Shown: positions 1 through 5,360 of the stretch, piece after piece
Layout of the letters: the number at the start of each line of letters is the position of its first letter
Numbering within the stretch: position 1 is the first letter of the stretch
NCBI GenBank assembly: GCA_002434335.1
Contig: DJJW01000004.1
Location: forward strand, 124,525-132,316
DNA: 7,792 nucleotides
From: Lachnoclostridium sp. UBA6558
GTDB lineage: Bacteria; Bacillota; Clostridia; Lachnospirales; Lachnospiraceae
Reading direction: 5' to 3'
The notes under the pieces: generated by a model
The model's input: the letters and a program-made list of their open reading frames with translations, nothing else
The model's database searches: none
What the model was told of the DNA's origin: nothing
Made by a program: the position numbers and the translations under genes

Positions 1-145
1 TAGCCCTCTTATACTCTCCCACTTCAGCATTGGGATCACCGCTTCCTCTGACTGCAAGAAAGTTCATAGGCGGTATTTCAAGAATTTCCGGTTTCATAGT
101 AGGCAGATAAAATTCTTTATATTCTTTTTTGTAATCAAATGCCAT
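1..145 (-). CDS. GyrI-like small-molecule-binding domain protein, N-terminal part only
   Basis: The first 48 residues are visible, and the gene runs off the window at base 1. They read MAFDYKKEYKEFYLP, then EILEIPPMNFLAVRG and SGDPN, ending in GEYKRA. This matches, from memory, the start of stand-alone GyrI-like proteins (the effector-binding fold of SbmC/GyrI and of the C-terminal half of AraC- and MerR-type regulators), in which an EIP-xMxF-xAVRGxGxPN segment forms the first strands. Family members bind small, often cationic or aromatic compounds, and some hydrolyse or sequester them. The ATG at 145 is preceded by GAGGTG with a 7-base gap. It lies 35 bases downstream of the APH-type kinase, with no terminator between them, so the two are probably co-transcribed. 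No DNA-binding domain precedes this domain, so it is not an N-terminal HTH regulator. Its ligand cannot be inferred. Confidence 0.75.
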   Translation of the reverse strand, partial: MAFDYKKEYKEFYLPTMKPEILEIPPMNFLAVRGSGDPNAEVGEYKRA

Positions 146-180
146 ACAGCAACACCTCGTTTTTATTTCATTATAAACCC

Positions 181-1101
181 TTACATCATGTCAGAGTCAA
201 GAGCTTTCTCTCTTATTATTTTTGCATTTTCCTTAACAAAATAGAAAAGCTGAGCTGAATTCTTCGCCAGTCTGTCCTCTTGTGCAGAAAGAAAGTAAGC
301 TGTAAATAAAATCTCAATACATTCCATAACGGTACTGAGATGTGCTTTTTCTACAGCTTTTAAAGGAATCGACTCTTCATACCCATTTATTACCCAAACT
401 ACCAGATCAAACCACTTTTCTCTATCTGTTTCAATATTCTTTTCATCACAAAGAAGTCCTAAAAGAAAATATGCAATATCAAATATACGGATATTCTTCT
501 GACTAAGGTCAAAATCAATATAGCCGGTAAATTCGAACTGTTCAAACAAGAAGTTACCAAAGTGAACATCCCTGTGAATCAGCTGTTTTGGTAACTCTTC
601 ATATACGGCCTCCAGGTTATTGACCGTTTCCTGATAGTCTTCTTTTCCAATATATTTCCAGTCGTTTTTACTTAAGGTTTCCAGTATCCAACCTTTCATT
701 TCGGAAAAAAGGCTGTTATCCCAAAAATCTATATTTCCTTCCAATTCCTGCAAAGCAACATGAAGTTTTCCGATAACTTTCCCCATCCGGCTGTATATCT
801 GCTCAGGCTCTTCACTTAAGTTTACCATGCTGCTGCCTGGCAATTTCCGTGTCATAAGGTAATATACATGCTCTCTTTCCAGATACTTATCCCCCTCGAT
901 TACGGGGACAATCTCTGCTACAGGCATTCCAATATCCTTTAAAGCTTCCAGCAATACAATACTACGTTTTAATTCTTCCCGCTTTTCGTATATCTTAAGG
1001 ATATACTCATCTGAAATATCCCAGGAATTGTTGCTTATCCACACAGGCATCCCATCAATATTCCAATTTAGCAATAGTTCTTTCATTTCAGTACTTGTCA
1101 T
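181..1101 (-). CDS. APH-family phosphotransferase (kinase-like fold), 306 aa
   Basis: This is a cytoplasmic ATP-dependent small-molecule kinase of the aminoglycoside/choline/homoserine kinase superfamily. The ATP-site lysine is probably K36 (in YILKIYEK). The hinge is around residues 83-92 (MTRKLPGSSM). The Brenner motif HRDVHFGNF lies at 176-184, with catalytic D178 and N183. The metal-binding IDFD motif, equivalent to the DFG of protein kinases, lies at 195-198 with D196. A helical tail rich in aromatic residues follows. All catalytic residues are present and the length is normal, so it should be active. The substrate is not readable from sequence. The family includes antibiotic-resistance enzymes, but most such genes in Clostridia are uncharacterised, so it should not be called a resistance gene. 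The ATG at 1101 has a modest AGGT-type ribosome site. It lies 143 bases downstream of alaS and 35 bases upstream of the GyrI-like gene. Confidence 0.85.
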   Translation of the reverse strand: MTSTEMKELLLNWNIDGMPVWISNNSWDISDEYILKIYEKREELKRSIVLLEALKDIGMPVAEIVPVIEGDKYLEREHVYYLMTRKLPGSSMVNLSEEPEQIYSRMGKVIGKLHVALQELEGNIDFWDNSLFSEMKGWILETLSKNDWKYIGKEDYQETVNNLEAVYEELPKQLIHRDVHFGNFLFEQFEFTGYIDFDLSQKNIRIFDIAYFLLGLLCDEKNIETDREKWFDLVVWVINGYEESIPLKAVEKAHLSTVMECIEILFTAYFLSAQEDRLAKNSAQLFYFVKENAKIIREKALDSDMM

Positions 1102-1132
1102 TTTACTTACCTGCTCTCACATAATTTAGCGT

Positions 1133-1178
1133 CATGTAGAGGTTAAGCATCATTTCTGATACTGTCACCTCTATCATG
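1133..1178 (-). repeat. Inverted repeat (hairpin) between alaS and the kinase gene
   Basis: Seven perfect pairs (TAGAGGT at 1137-1143 against ACCTCTA at 1167-1173) extend, past a one-base bulge at 1174, by four more (CATG at 1133-1136 against CATG at 1175-1178). The 23-base loop holds a small inner stem, ATCA/TGAT. No T-run follows on either strand, so it does not look like an intrinsic terminator. It could be a 5'-UTR structure, an mRNA processing or stability element, or an operator. Its function is unknown. Confidence 0.45.
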
Positions 1179-1183
1179 AAGAT

Positions 1184-1192
1184 ATTTTATCA
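1184..1192 (-). promoter_or_regulatory. Possible extended -10 element for the kinase gene
   Basis: The minus strand reads TGATAAAAT, a TGn extended -10 with five of six matches to TATAAT. There is no convincing -35 box 16-18 bases upstream. If used, the start site would fall just before the 1133-1178 inverted repeat and place it in the 5' UTR. The evidence is weak. Confidence 0.25.
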
Positions 1193-1244
1193 CAAAGCAG
1201 GCAAAGGATAATGCTAATCTATTATTCTAAAAATAGTTAAGGTA

Positions 1245-3017
1245 TTATTGTTCAATCACTGCTTTTATTCTCCGTACGCCTGCCGAAGAAGATTCTTCCT
1301 TAATGATACGAAAAGCTTTAAGCTCTGAAGTCCTGCCGGCATGCGGTCCACCGCATATTTCTTTGGAATAGCCGGGTATGGTGTATACTTTTACTGTATT
1401 ACCATATTTATTTTCGAATAACCCTATTGCTCCCTCCTGAAAGGCTTCGTTTAAAGGCATTTCCACACAACTTACAGTAATATCCTTTGATATTGCGTCA
1501 TTTACAACCTCTGATATTGCTCTCAGCTCCTCTTCTGTGAGTTTTCTATGGAAGGAAAAATCGAGCCTTAATCTCTTATCTGTTATATTACTGCCTCTGC
1601 TTGTTACTTCACTTCCAAGTACCCTTCGCAGGGCACCGTATAATAAATGGGTTGCTGTATGCAGCCTGGCGGTTACTTCGCTTTGTTCAGACAACCCGCC
1701 CTTAAATCTTCCTGCGGCTCCTTGCCTTGATTTCTCCTGATGTTTCTGGAATTTTTCCTGAAAAGATTCCATATCAACCAAGATTCCTTTTTCGTTGGCA
1801 AGTTCTACCGTAAACTCTATGGGAAATCCAAAGGTATCATATAATCGAAATGCCAGCTCTCCGCTTAATTCCTTATTATCAGCAGATTCCGCAAAATACT
1901 TCTCAACCATCCTAAGTCCGGAATCCAGGGCCTTATGAAAGCTATTGTACTCTGACTCAAGCTGTTCCAGGATAAACAATTTGTTTAGCTGCAGCTCTAC
2001 ATAAACATCACCATATTGTTCTATGATTATCACTGCCAGATCATTCAGGATATTCCTTTCTACCTTCGCCTGTTTTAGCAATCTTATAATCCGTCTTATA
2101 AGTCTTCTGACAATATAACCTTGTTCTGTATTAGAGGGTTTTATTTTCCTTGGATCTCCCAATATAAAAGTTACAGTGCGTATATGCTCACAGACTACTT
2201 TCACGTTCCTGTCAGACAATTCTCCCTTCTCCTGCCACAGAAGCTCTTCTAACTTCGATATTACAGGTAGGAACAACTCTGTTTCGTAGACATGTCTGCA
2301 ACCGTTAAGCACTGTCAGTACTCTTTCAAACCCCATACCCGTATCAACATTTTTCTGCCGTAATTCTTCAAAAGTACCATCAGCTTTCTTATTGTACTGC
2401 AAAAACACATTATTCCAGATCTCCACGTATTTTCCGCAGGAGCAGCTGGGTCCGCAGGAGGGTGAGCAGACCGGCACTCCCATATCATAGAAAATTTCCG
2501 TATCCGGCCCGCAAGGCCCTGTCTCACCAACCGGTCCCCACCAGTTCTCTTCTCTGCCATAGTAAAATATATGCTCCTCTTTAAGCCCTTTTCTGATCCA
2601 GATATTTGCAGCTTCCTGGTCCTTTGGCACCTGTTCATCCCCTTCATAAACCGTAACCGCCAGTCTGTCTGACGGTATATGAAGTGACTTGGTAAGAAAA
2701 TCATAACTCATAGAGATGGATTCTTCTTTAAAATAATCTCCAAGAGACCAATTTCCAAGCATTTCAAAAAATGTCAGATGGATATCATCTCCTACCTCGT
2801 CAATATCTCCGGTTCTCACACATTTCTGTACATTAACAAGTCTATTACCCTCCGGGTGTTTTTCTCCTAAAAGATAAGGTACCAAAGGGTGCATGCCCGC
2901 TGTGGTAAATAACACGGTAGGATCATTATCCGGAAGAAGTGAAGCTGACGCTATCTCTTTATGCCCCCTTTCTTCAAAAAATCTAACATACAGCCTTCGT
3001 AATTCACTTGCAGTCAT
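1245..3017 (-). CDS. alaS: Alanine--tRNA ligase, short form (590 aa) without beta-barrel and C-Ala domains
   Basis: This class II synthetase charges tRNA-Ala in the cytoplasm. The class II core is complete: motif 1 around FFEERGHKEIASASL (13-27) with NDPTVLFTTAGM (31-42), motif 2 around QKCVRTGDIDEVGD with TFFEMLGNWSLGDYF (64-96), and motif 3 DTGMGFERVL (225-234). A helical tRNA-recognition region follows (about 270-430). The SAD editing domain has HTATH at 453-457 and CGGPH at 555-559, giving the H-H-C-H zinc ligands, and ends in SSSAGVRRIKAVIEQ. Full-length bacterial AlaRS is about 875 residues. Here the AESGGQ-type beta-barrel segment before HTATH and the whole DHHA1/C-Ala tail are absent. 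Both junctions are clean, and I recall same-length homologues with CGGPH, so this is a family form, not a frameshift. The ATG at 3017 is preferred over an in-frame TTG at 3041, because AAAGGAG lies 6 bases before it and the protein then starts MTASELR, as in the family. It may be a second AlaRS beside a full-length one. It is controlled by the T-box upstream. Confidence 0.93.
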   Translation of the reverse strand: MTASELRRLYVRFFEERGHKEIASASLLPDNDPTVLFTTAGMHPLVPYLLGEKHPEGNRLVNVQKCVRTGDIDEVGDDIHLTFFEMLGNWSLGDYFKEESISMSYDFLTKSLHIPSDRLAVTVYEGDEQVPKDQEAANIWIRKGLKEEHIFYYGREENWWGPVGETGPCGPDTEIFYDMGVPVCSPSCGPSCSCGKYVEIWNNVFLQYNKKADGTFEELRQKNVDTGMGFERVLTVLNGCRHVYETELFLPVISKLEELLWQEKGELSDRNVKVVCEHIRTVTFILGDPRKIKPSNTEQGYIVRRLIRRIIRLLKQAKVERNILNDLAVIIIEQYGDVYVELQLNKLFILEQLESEYNSFHKALDSGLRMVEKYFAESADNKELSGELAFRLYDTFGFPIEFTVELANEKGILVDMESFQEKFQKHQEKSRQGAAGRFKGGLSEQSEVTARLHTATHLLYGALRRVLGSEVTSRGSNITDKRLRLDFSFHRKLTEEELRAISEVVNDAISKDITVSCVEMPLNEAFQEGAIGLFENKYGNTVKVYTIPGYSKEICGGPHAGRTSELKAFRIIKEESSSAGVRRIKAVIEQ

Positions 3018-3023
3018 AGCTAT

Positions 3024-3030
3024 CTCCTTT
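3024..3030 (-). promoter_or_regulatory. Ribosome binding site that fixes the alaS start
   Basis: AAAGGAG lies 6 bases upstream of the ATG at 3017. The alternative TTG at 3041 would put this site inside the coding region and has only a weak AAGGA-like run close before it. The ATG is therefore the likely start. Confidence 0.85.
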
Positions 3031-3047
3031 CTTGGAATCAAGTCCTT

Positions 3048-3352
3048 AAAAACAAAAAAGCCCTAAGCTGATAAAAATCAGCTTAGGGCGAACTATTCAG
3101 TCCGTGTTACCACCTAAATTCAGGGTTATTCTGCACTCATCAGTACGGGATATGAATCAATTGATATCCGATACTTTTTCCTTATAACGGTGGAATTCCG
3201 TTGAAGTCTACTACGGATTTAGTATAATCCCTTCGGTTCACAGCTCCGAGACTGCTTCTACCTCATGTCTGCAAGGATTCACACCAGCCATCCTCTCTCT
3301 GAAACATAGATGAAGTATACTATTTCTCTTCTCAGCCTTTTGTTTTTAAGTT
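3048..3352 (-). promoter_or_regulatory. T-box riboswitch, alanine specifier GCA
   Basis: This leader RNA senses uncharged tRNA-Ala and permits read-through into alaS. The base of stem I pairs CTGAGA (3330-3335) with TCTCGG (3246-3251). Above the specifier loop, TACTTCAT (3310-3317) pairs with ATGAGGTA (3259-3266). The S-turn strands are AGTA (3318-3321) and GAA (3256-3258). Directly after GAA come the specifier GCA (3253-3255, an Ala codon) and a purine. The distal part carries AGAGAGAGGAT and GGTGTGAATCC. Further hairpins are GGATT/AATCC (3215-3230) and AACGG/CCGTT (3186-3202). The conserved T-box is AGGTGGTAACACGGA (3101-3115). Its TGGT (3109-3112) can pair with the ACCA end of a tRNA with discriminator A, as in tRNA-Ala. 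Antiterminator helices are TTTAGG/CCTAAG and CGGACT/AGTTCG, flanking the 7-base bulge TGGTAAC. Confidence 0.95.
3054..3089 (-). terminator. T-box regulated intrinsic terminator
   Basis: The arm GCCCTAAGCTGAT and its exact complement form a 13-bp stem with a TTTT loop (3060-3089), followed by TTTTTT at 3054-3059. The 5' arm includes CCTAAG (3082-3087), which is also the 3' strand of antiterminator helix 1, so the two folds exclude each other. It should also stop transcripts reading in from the diguanylate cyclase gene, which has no terminator of its own. Confidence 0.95.
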
Positions 3353-3358
3353 GAATGT

Positions 3359-3387
3359 ATCTTACCATAATCCAGAAAAACTGTCAA
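3359..3387 (-). promoter_or_regulatory. Sigma-A promoter of the T-box/alaS unit
   Basis: The -35 is TTGACA (3382-3387, six of six). The spacer is 17 bases, and the -10 is TAAGAT (3359-3364) with an upstream TG giving an extended -10 (TGGTAAGAT). The start site should be near 3352. The -35 box contains the TGA stop codon (3384-3386) of the diguanylate cyclase gene, so the two units are packed without a gap. Confidence 0.85.
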
Positions 3388-4316
3388 ATAAAATTTACTG
3401 TATTATCATGGACTCCATTGTCTGTTCTTAAAACAACTTTGTTTTTCCCGGATCGTTTCGCTTCATAAAGGCTTTCATCTGCTATACCGATTATCCTGTT
3501 ATAATCATAATCACCACCATTTACAAGACAGACACCGAAACTACAGGTAAAATGCAGCTCCTTATCCTCGTAATAAAATTCCGCTTCTTCAATCTGTCGT
3601 CTGAAATCCTCTGTAATCTTAATCACCTGGTCTTCTGTTACATGATATAAAAGTATCATAAACTCGTCCCCTCCATATCTTGTAATCCAGTCAGAGGAAG
3701 CTCTTATAGAATCCTTAAAGATAGAGGAAAGCTGTTTTAAGATACTGTCACCGGCAGGGTGTCCCTGGGTGTCATTTATCTGCTTAAATCTATCCACATC
3801 TACGATTATAACAGCCAGTGAATCAGAATCAGCTTTTGCTCTTTCCAAATCAAGAGGAAGCTGTTCCTCCAGAAATCTTCTGTTATATATTTCTGTTACC
3901 TGATCCTCAATAATTTTTGAATTCAGGTCTTTAATGTACCCGGATAATTCCTGATACTCATCTGCTTTCTCATTTATAAACATTCCCTGATCCGTAACAT
4001 CCTTTAGCATCTCTATAATATAATGTTTGTTATTAAGCTCAACGGGATAAGTCTGTATAAGGAACAGCCTTTCCTCTTTCATCTCAAGCTTAAATGCATA
4101 TTTATTCGTCTTTAACGTTCTCCTGGATAAACAGTTGGCACACTGTTTTCCCTTCTTCCAGAAATCATAACAGTGCCCTTCCACAAACTGATATTCAGCT
4201 TCTTCTTTCTGTTTCACATAAGATTTCCTATTGATAGGGTCTATTATCCTGATAAACGTATACATATCCTGAAAAATTTCTAATCTTTCAATTATTTCAT
4301 CAAGAATTTCCTTCAT
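3384..4316 (-). CDS. Diguanylate cyclase: Cys-containing PAS-like sensor plus GGDEF domain, 310 aa
   Basis: This protein should make cyclic di-GMP from two GTP in the cytoplasm; there is no signal peptide or membrane segment. Residues about 1-110 look like a PAS-type sensor. They carry HCYDFWKKG, then QCANC (C49, C59, C62) and end in a typical PAS tail, IIEMLKDVTD. A helical linker (111-138) leads to the GGDEF domain, which opens at DQVTEIYNRR. Substrate and metal residues lie in VDVDRFKQINDTQGHPAGD (172-190), and the active-site RYGGDEF is at 213-219. It ends with ADESLYEAKRSGKN. The GGDEF signature is intact, so activity is expected. The product-inhibition RxxD site is off register: residues 206-209 are ASSD, with the arginine at 205. 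The frame is open to 4415, but the extra 33 codons cross the 4361-4404 hairpin, and the ATG at 4316 has GAGGTG just upstream, so the shorter start is preferred. The signal is unknown; redox, metal or a cofactor are options suggested by the cysteines. Confidence 0.9.
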   Translation of the reverse strand: MKEILDEIIERLEIFQDMYTFIRIIDPINRKSYVKQKEEAEYQFVEGHCYDFWKKGKQCANCLSRRTLKTNKYAFKLEMKEERLFLIQTYPVELNNKHYIIEMLKDVTDQGMFINEKADEYQELSGYIKDLNSKIIEDQVTEIYNRRFLEEQLPLDLERAKADSDSLAVIIVDVDRFKQINDTQGHPAGDSILKQLSSIFKDSIRASSDWITRYGGDEFMILLYHVTEDQVIKITEDFRRQIEEAEFYYEDKELHFTCSFGVCLVNGGDYDYNRIIGIADESLYEAKRSGKNKVVLRTDNGVHDNTVNFI

Positions 4317-4320
4317 CAAG

Positions 4321-4326
4321 CACCTC
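4321..4326 (-). promoter_or_regulatory. Ribosome binding site that fixes the cyclase start
   Basis: GAGGTG lies 4 bases before the ATG at 4316; the GAGG core is 6 bases away. It supports the 310-residue start over the ATG at 4415, which would run through the terminator-like hairpin. Confidence 0.65.
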
Positions 4327-4360
4327 GGTCCCTTTCTTTCCCTCATGATAGAGCTCTGCG

Positions 4361-4404
4361 AAAAGCAAAAACCAACCCTAATAACAGTTGTCATTAAGAT
4401 TGGT
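4361..4404 (-). terminator. Terminator-like hairpin in the cyclase leader
   Basis: ACCAATCTTAAT (4393-4404) pairs over all 12 positions, two of them G-U wobbles, with ATTAGGGTTGGT (4371-4382). The loop is 10 bases and the tail is TTTTGCTTTT. It sits 45 bases ahead of the cyclase Shine-Dalgarno site. It may terminate transcripts from the micro-ORF at 4524-4589, or act as an attenuator for the cyclase. The stem is AT-rich and the T-tract is broken by GC, so termination may be partial. Confidence 0.55.
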
Positions 4405-4459
4405 TCTTCAGTCAAGCCAAGTTAAGCTCATTCTCACTTGTCCAACTACCATTACAATA

Positions 4460-4488
4460 TTTATACTATATAATACCGCATAAAACAA
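4460..4488 (-). promoter_or_regulatory. Weak candidate promoter for the cyclase
   Basis: TTGTTT (4483-4488), a 17-base spacer and TATAAA (4460-4465) fit a sigma-A layout, though the -35 matches only its first three bases. TATTAT and TATAGT overlap just upstream, so the exact -10 is uncertain. A start near 4453 would give a leader of about 137 bases containing the 4361-4404 hairpin. Confidence 0.3.
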
Positions 4489-4523
4489 GCCTAATCTTCT
4501 TAATTCGCGCTATTTTCCAGATT

Positions 4524-4589
4524 TTACAGAATTGGAACTACGTTTTCTTCAATTTGCTTATTCGCCTGAATCAGCTTTGATTTAGCCAT
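4524..4589 (-). CDS. Micro-ORF, 21-residue peptide (possibly a truncated relic)
   Basis: The ORF starts at the ATG at 4589 and encodes MAKSKLIQANKQ, then IEENVVPIL, followed by TAA. AAGGAG (4600-4605) lies 10 bases upstream. A second ATG at 4 bases from that site gives only a 4-codon frame. From memory, the MAKSKLI-ANK-IEE-VV pattern resembles the N-terminus of longer small charged proteins common in Lachnospiraceae (roughly 60-100 residues with repeated KKIE-type helices). If so, this copy is cut short by the stop codon, and no recognisable continuation appears in the other two frames downstream. It may instead be a genuine small peptide or leader peptide. An AGGAG upstream at about 4628 could also serve a 10-codon frame beginning MYNKE, which overlaps this one. 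It lies between gene 4697-5227 and the cyclase leader, and a weak TATAAC (4637-4642) precedes it. Translation is plausible but unproven. Confidence 0.4.
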   Translation of the reverse strand: MAKSKLIQANKQIEENVVPIL

Positions 4590-4696
4590 AATTCATAATC
4601 TCCTTATTGTACATATTCTGAAATTCTCCTGATGTTGTTATAAGGATACGTGAGGATTGTTTCTGTTTTACTTTTGTTTTGTTTGAATAATATTAA

Positions 4697-5227
4697 TTAT
4701 TCCAGCAGCGTATTTGCTCTTTCGCAGACTGTATAGAGTTCCTCATACTTTTGAGTAATCTGAGGGTCTATTTTTTCAGTTTTCTTTCTTTTTATTTTTC
4801 TGTATAAAAGGTAAGGTATACTCCATCCGATAAAACCAGGAATTGCAAGAATGACGCATGCTGCCACAGTCTCTGCTGTTACAGCAAATACAGATCCCGT
4901 AATGAATGCTGTACCAACAATTCCTACCACAAATGCTGTTGCTGCTGCCCTTCTGGTCTTTAATGCTTCCAGATTCAGAATTTCTGTTACGTAAGTCTCA
5001 AACTGTCTTTGCAGTCTTGTCAGCTCTGCTTTATTTCGAATTTTTCTATCACGCTTAAACTTAAGCGTTACATACTCAGGCTTTCCTACCGGTACACTGT
5101 CTCCTTCCGAAATCCATCCAAAATCCCTGTAATTATCCAAATAGACCGACTGCATGGTTTTCTTCACGGTCATTTCTTTGTATTCAAAGCCTACAAAATT
5201 ATTTCTGTCCCTTATCTCTTCCTTCAT
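4697..5227 (-). CDS. Uncharacterised two-TM protein, 176 aa, paralogue of the 5445-6014 product
   Basis: The N-terminal soluble part (1-93) has NNFVGFEYKEM, DFGW near 35-38, and a basic stretch KFKRDRKIRNKAELTRLQR at 56-74 that looks like an amphipathic helix. Two hydrophobic helices follow: about 94-118 (ending GTAFITGSVFAVTA) and 120-143 (ILAIPGFIGWSIPYLLYRK). A basic, charged C-terminal tail contains EKIDP and ends YTVCERANTLLE. The basic flanks suggest both ends are cytoplasmic and the two helices form a hairpin. The conserved blocks match the protein at 5445-6014 in order and spacing, so the two are duplicates. I recall this family as common and unnamed in Firmicutes; no function should be assigned. 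The ATG at 5227 has GGAGG with an 8-base gap. The gene lies downstream of the operon terminator at 5361-5400 and so probably has its own promoter. No terminator is evident after it. Confidence 0.85.
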   Translation of the reverse strand: MKEEIRDRNNFVGFEYKEMTVKKTMQSVYLDNYRDFGWISEGDSVPVGKPEYVTLKFKRDRKIRNKAELTRLQRQFETYVTEILNLEALKTRRAAATAFVVGIVGTAFITGSVFAVTAETVAACVILAIPGFIGWSIPYLLYRKIKRKKTEKIDPQITQKYEELYTVCERANTLLE

Positions 5228-5331
5228 GATTTATGCCTCCGTTGTTTATATTTTTAATAGCTTTAGCTTACCAGGCTTTTATTTCCGTAATGTTTGTGCA
5301 CTGTTTTAGAATAATTAATTTAAAACATAAA

Positions 5332-5337
5332 ATTATA
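5332..5337 (-). promoter_or_regulatory. Candidate -10 box for the 176-aa gene
   Basis: A perfect TATAAT lies about 105 bases before the ATG at 5227 and just downstream of the operon terminator, where a new promoter is expected. No good -35 hexamer is found at 16-19 bases upstream (the region is AGAAAAATGTGAGAATAC), so it may need an activator, perhaps the neighbouring response regulator. Confidence 0.4.
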
Positions 5338-5360
5338 GTATTCTCACATTTTTCTCTTAT

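Noticed and set aside
170..175. TATAAT between the kinase and the GyrI-like gene
   Set aside because: No -35 hexamer lies at 16-18 bases. A TTGACA-like CTGACA is only 13 bases away, and the 35-base gap fits co-transcription.
181..1101. Calling the APH-fold kinase an aminoglycoside-resistance gene
   Set aside because: Only the superfamily motifs are visible. Substrate-specific features cannot be read, and most such genes in Clostridia are not resistance determinants.
1245..1700. AlaRS truncated by frameshift or pseudogenisation
   Set aside because: The protein ends cleanly after the editing domain, the missing beta-barrel is a clean internal absence, and no DHHA1-like sequence appears in any frame in the 143 bases before the kinase gene.
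2315..2704. Minus-strand open frame of 129 codons inside alaS
   Set aside because: It is a shifted frame across the conserved AlaRS catalytic core, with no ribosome site and a composition (R-, M- and P-rich) typical of a shadow frame.
3018..3041. TTG start giving a 598-residue AlaRS
   Set aside because: The added eight codons are read through the AAAGGAG ribosome site, and the family normally starts at MTASE-like residues.
4317..4415. 33-codon N-terminal extension of the diguanylate cyclase
   Set aside because: It crosses a terminator-like hairpin, ignores the GAGGTG site at 4321-4326, and its residues look like translated untranslated sequence.
4685..4702. AT-only inverted repeat GAATAAT/ATTATTC over the stop of the 176-residue gene
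   Set aside because: It has only seven nearly all A-T pairs and no T-run behind it on the minus strand, so it is too weak to call a terminator.
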